From an uncultured Bacteroidales bacterium (GTDB lineage: Bacteria; Bacteroidota; Bacteroidia; Bacteroidales; UBA932), in NCBI GenBank assembly GCA_945948555.1, contig CAMFBM010000020.1:1-45453 (forward strand): a DNA stretch of 45,453 nt, in the 5' to 3' direction. The position numbers and the translations under genes were made by a program. Below the pieces are notes generated by a model. It had not been told where the DNA came from, searched no databases, and was given only the letters and a program-made list of their open reading frames with translations. Positions 42,894 to 45,453 of this stretch are shown here, one piece after another (position 1 is the stretch's first letter; every line of letters begins with the position of its first letter).

Positions 42894-44354
42894 CTATAAT
42901 TTCTTGAACAAGTCGTCCGCTGTTACCTGCCGGTTGACTTTACGGGCATACATATTATTGCTTAAGCCAAAGGGTGTGATATAAACAATTGAAAAAGACT
43001 TTTTTGTATTTGTCACTTTTCTGAATGTACGGAGTCGGTCTTCCACATAGCCGGAGTAAGCTTTTGTTATCTCATATTCTTCGCCGGCATATTTCATTTC
43101 GCAAACACTTATAGTTTTGTCTTTTCTATCTATCAGCAAATCAATCTGTCCACCTCTCTTCAGATCCTCATCAGCCTCTTCGTCATTCTTTACAGCCTCG
43201 GACGGTCGGTAAGACCAGGAACAAGGCGAGTAATAGGTCCCGTTGATACCCAGAGCATTTACAATTTGTTCAATATGATGCAGACATACGGTCTCAAAAG
43301 CATAGCCCGACCATGCGATGTATTCCTGCTTACCAATCATCTGCATCCAATAGTTCCTGCCATAGTCTCCGCCAGTATTCATAAAATGGATATGGAAAAG
43401 TGAAAACTGATCCGTAAGCTGGAACATTTTATTCTTCTTTTCTTTGCCGAAGGGTCGATAAGAACGAATAAACTCACATGTTTCCAACTCTTTGAGCAAC
43501 GTTGTAAGGTTGCCGTTATTCGACAGTTTCGTCTTGTTAATCAATTCAAGTCGCGTCATACCCTTCCGGCTGCCACTCAGTGCGTTGATTACGGCAATAT
43601 GTCTCTCTGCTTTTTTGAAAAGCGAGTCGTAGAGCTTGTTGAATTCATCCGTCAAGTCTCCGCCTTTGGTAAAACAGAGGTCATTAATATTCTCTGCGAC
43701 ACTCTTGTCCCTATCAAACAGCGACAGGTAGTAGGCAATTCCACCGACTGCCATATAGCAGTCAATAATCTCCGGTCGCTCATAATTAAAACCTCTGCTC
43801 AAAAAGTATTGCTCTGTTTCTTCGAGGCAAAAAGGCGAAACCAACATCTTGTGGGTCACGCGGTTGTGAAGCCCTCCTCTGGCGTTTATCAGTTTATTTA
43901 GCATCCATGACGTGGCTGACCCGCAGACAATCAGCTTGATGTCATTCCGATAATAAGCCCAGTTATTCCAAAAGTGCTCCAGTGCTCCAAGGAAACGAGA
44001 TTTTGGCGTGTCAAGCCATGGAAGTTCGTCGATGAAGATAATTTTAGTGCCATCTCCCATTTTCTCAATGTTCTTTGAGAGCATTCGGAAGGCCTCTGTC
44101 CAACTTTTAGGGCGTTGGTCATCTTGGAAGAAATCTTCCAGCGCGTATGAAAAATTAAGCAACTGGTCGGAGAGAGTTGCTTTCTCCTTACCCGTCATTC
44201 TGAAGGAGAACCGGCCTTCTAGCAGTTCCTTTACAAGAAAAGTCTTTCCAACACGCCGTCTGCCATAAATGGCAACAAACTCCGACTGCTCAGAAGAAAT
44301 ATACTTATTAAGTTCTCTTTTCTCATTCTCGCGACCAATAATAGCTTTTTCCAT
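42894..44354 (-). CDS. AAA ATPase with C-terminal DUF234/nuclease-like domain
   Basis: The 486-aa protein is of the archaeal-type ATPase_2 group common as single genes in Bacteroidota. Walker A is YGRRRVGKT (about residue 30), Walker B is KIIFIDELPWLD (about 103-114), and a sensor segment LIVCGSATSWM follows (about 141). A winged-helix-like stretch (GMTRLELINKTKLSNNGNLTTLLKELE) precedes the C-terminal DUF234-type domain. That domain contains GQIDLLIDRKDKTISVCEMK, which fits a PD-(D/E)xK nuclease core (D...ExK). Role unknown; such genes are often linked to mobile or defence regions. It is AT-richer than the housekeeping genes and has its own promoter. Confidence 0.88.
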   Translation of the reverse strand: MEKAIIGRENEKRELNKYISSEQSEFVAIYGRRRVGKTFLVKELLEGRFSFRMTGKEKATLSDQLLNFSYALEDFFQDDQRPKSWTEAFRMLSKNIEKMGDGTKIIFIDELPWLDTPKSRFLGALEHFWNNWAYYRNDIKLIVCGSATSWMLNKLINARGGLHNRVTHKMLVSPFCLEETEQYFLSRGFNYERPEIIDCYMAVGGIAYYLSLFDRDKSVAENINDLCFTKGGDLTDEFNKLYDSLFKKAERHIAVINALSGSRKGMTRLELINKTKLSNNGNLTTLLKELETCEFIRSYRPFGKEKKNKMFQLTDQFSLFHIHFMNTGGDYGRNYWMQMIGKQEYIAWSGYAFETVCLHHIEQIVNALGINGTYYSPCSWSYRPSEAVKNDEEADEDLKRGGQIDLLIDRKDKTISVCEMKYAGEEYEITKAYSGYVEDRLRTFRKVTNTKKSFSIVYITPFGLSNNMYARKVNRQVTADDLFKKL

Positions 44355-44368
44355 ACCGATAATTGCTT

Positions 44369-44468
44369 ATAACATGGCGCAAAGTAAGAAAAATTCTCGG
44401 ATTACGCCAAATAATAAATCTATAATGCGGCGCAATCTCAACTTTTTAACAAGATTACGCCATGTTAT
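44369..44468. repeat. Inverted repeat bracketing the ATPase promoter
   Basis: ATAACATGGCG (44369-44379) and its exact reverse complement CGCCATGTTAT (44458-44468) lie 78 bp apart, extendable to 14 bp with one mismatch. GATTACGCCA also occurs twice directly (about 44400 and 44453). The inner arm overlaps the transcription start region, and the outer arm lies upstream of -33. This could be paired operator sites or the mark of an insertion. Confidence 0.6.
44380..44411 (-). promoter_or_regulatory. Promoter of the AAA ATPase gene
   Basis: On the minus strand TTTG (44411-44408) is followed after 20 bases by TTACTTTG (44387-44380), a good fit to the Bacteroidota -33/-7 pattern. The ATG at 44354 is 25 bases further down. 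Confidence 0.6.
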
Positions 44469-44481
44469 GAGATACGGAGTC

Positions 44482-44631
44482 TTAAGATTTCCCAGCCCGG
44501 ATAACACCCAAAAGAATTGCGGCAGAGCCGATGGCCGCGATGGGCGTCATTTTCTCGCCGAGGAAAATCATTGAAGATATCAGCGTGAAAATCGGATTCA
44601 GATAGACATAGTTCGTAAGATTTTGCATCAT
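44482..44631 (-). pseudogene. C-terminal fragment of an EamA/DMT-family transporter
   Basis: Forty-nine codons then a TAA read MMQNLTNYVYLNPIFTLISS and FLGEKMTPIAAIGSAAILLG, the last two helices typical of EamA (DUF6) drug/metabolite transporters. No upstream transporter sequence exists: the reading passes directly into DUF262 sequence in another frame. It is a remnant left at a recombination junction near 44632. Confidence 0.75.
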
Positions 44632-45352
44632 GGTTGGTCAGGAAGCCCCATAACGAATTATCATTCAACTGCCTTTCGATGCCGTCCCACTGCATTGAAA
44701 TCTCGTTCTGTCGCTCTTCGGTCATCCCCTTGTTGTTATCCGTACTAAGGAACATTGCCTTGACAAGTTCAGCACTCGTAAGCGGAATCTTGCTGATATT
44801 CAAGCGTGTGAAAAGAGCGATAGGGTCCACATCGTCACCCACCTCATACTAGATGACTTTGACGTTCTCACAGAAGTACGTGTAGAGATGGTTGGCGACC
44901 ACCGGATGTTTCAGACCGGATTTCACCTTCGCGATGAACCAGTTTTCTACCGTCTCATACGCTTGACAAATGAAAAAGTAGTCAATGTTCTTATTCTTCT
45001 GCGACAGCTCGATGTCGTTAAGGAACGACCCGGAATGCGTTCTGGTCTCATACTCCAAAGAGAAGTCAATCGTCTCAACAAGATCCGGATGCCTTCTCTT
45101 CATGTACTTGAGAATAATGAATAGGGATGTCAGGCGCTGTTGGCCATCGATGAGTTCGTAGCTGCCGTCATTTCGCCGGCGTACAACGATAGGCTGTAGA
45201 CAATAATTCTTGTCACCATTGGTGTATATATCATCGAGAAGGCGTTCTACCTCTTCCCTTCCCCAGCGGTATCCGCGCTGATAAGAAGGGACGAAATACT
45301 GCCCGCTAATGTCACCGACGAGTTTCGGTTCGAGTATAATATTGTTGTTCAT
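44632..45352 (-). pseudogene. DUF262 (GmrSD/ParB-like) gene broken by a nonsense codon and 3' truncation
   Basis: From the ATG at 45352 the protein reads MNNNIILEPKLVGDISGQYF with the DUF262 signatures PSYQRGYRWGREEVERLLDDI and LIDGQQRLTSLF. At 44849-44851 a TAG follows ENVKVI. The frame goes on as YEVGDDVDPIALFTRLNISK and IPLTSAELVKA, a typical family continuation, so the TAG most likely replaces a TGG (Trp). The sequence then stops at WGFLTN, where the EamA tail begins. Relatives carry a longer C-terminal part. DUF262 proteins are often type IV restriction-like or defence genes. Upstream, CGGTAAA-AA-TTTACCG (45408-45423) is a perfect inverted repeat. Confidence 0.78.
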
Positions 45353-45407
45353 AACATGATATGATGGCTGAATGGAATTATTATAAGATTTCACGTAAAC
45401 AATACTT

Positions 45408-45423
45408 CGGTAAAAATTTACCG
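45408..45423. promoter_or_regulatory. Inverted repeat upstream of the DUF262 gene
   Basis: CGGTAAA and TTTACCG form a perfect 7-bp inverted repeat with a 2-base centre, 56 bases before the DUF262 ATG. It could be an operator site. No clear -7 box was identified nearby. Confidence 0.35.
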
Positions 45424-45453
45424 CGCTAAAAGTTAAACATTTGAAGCCGGCTA

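Noticed and set aside
44465..44634. C-terminal end of the 125-codon frame after WGFLTN as genuine DUF262 sequence
   Set aside because: Another frame here gives a clear EamA transporter tail, so the DUF262 frame reading is an accident of the junction.

Overview
The window looks like a chromosomal segment of a Bacteroidota organism, most likely a gut-type Bacteroidales. The evidence is a SusC/SusD pair, BACON-domain lipoproteins, DUF5117/DUF4953-type metalloproteases, a DUF3109 protein, BspA-type leucine-rich repeats, an SDR-type mannonate/fructuronate reductase beside uxuA, and many TAnnTTTG promoter -7 boxes placed just upstream of genes. The genus cannot be fixed from the sequence. No rRNA, tRNA, CRISPR array or complete insertion sequence was found.

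Layout. 1-158: two tandem copies of a hairpin-forming repeat and a REP-like palindrome. 159-2778 (-): lptB and dnaX. 2871-6955 (+): a secreted unknown protein, an M16 peptidase, an O-methyltransferase and a stalked lipoprotein resembling the IdeS/Mac (peptidase C66) immunoglobulin proteases. 6972-20650 (-): a seven-gene operon, in transcription order BACON lipoprotein, SusC, SusD, a metallopeptidase-like lipoprotein without its zinc motif, an intact metzincin-like protease, a paralogue of it with all zinc ligands lost, and an M64 (IgA peptidase family) lipoprotein. 20758-23890 (+): a LacI-type regulator, then an SDR reductase and mannonate dehydratase behind a perfect 16-bp palindrome (hexuronate catabolism). 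23893-31104 (-): a housekeeping operon DUF308 - dnaG - metG - murB - murA, with a MurA whose active-site Cys is Asp. 31214-41807: PHP phosphatase, U32/RlhA-like protein, TPR protein, an M16 homologue lacking its zinc motif, DUF3109 protein, a small membrane protein, a coiled-coil protein, and a HemW enlarged to 640 aa by repeat-derived insertions. 41808-45453: a disturbed accessory region with a frameshifted BspA-like remnant, a solitary AAA ATPase with a nuclease-like C-terminus, the tail of an EamA transporter, and a DUF262 gene broken by a nonsense codon and fused to that tail.

The most interesting unit is 5795-20650. Two different families known for immunoglobulin cleavage (C66-like and M64) are encoded by convergent genes that share one terminator hairpin, and the M64 gene is the last gene of a SusCD operon containing proteases and pseudo-proteases but no glycoside hydrolase. 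I infer a RagAB-like system for capturing and importing peptides from host glycoproteins, perhaps immunoglobulins. The substrate is inference, not seen in the sequence.
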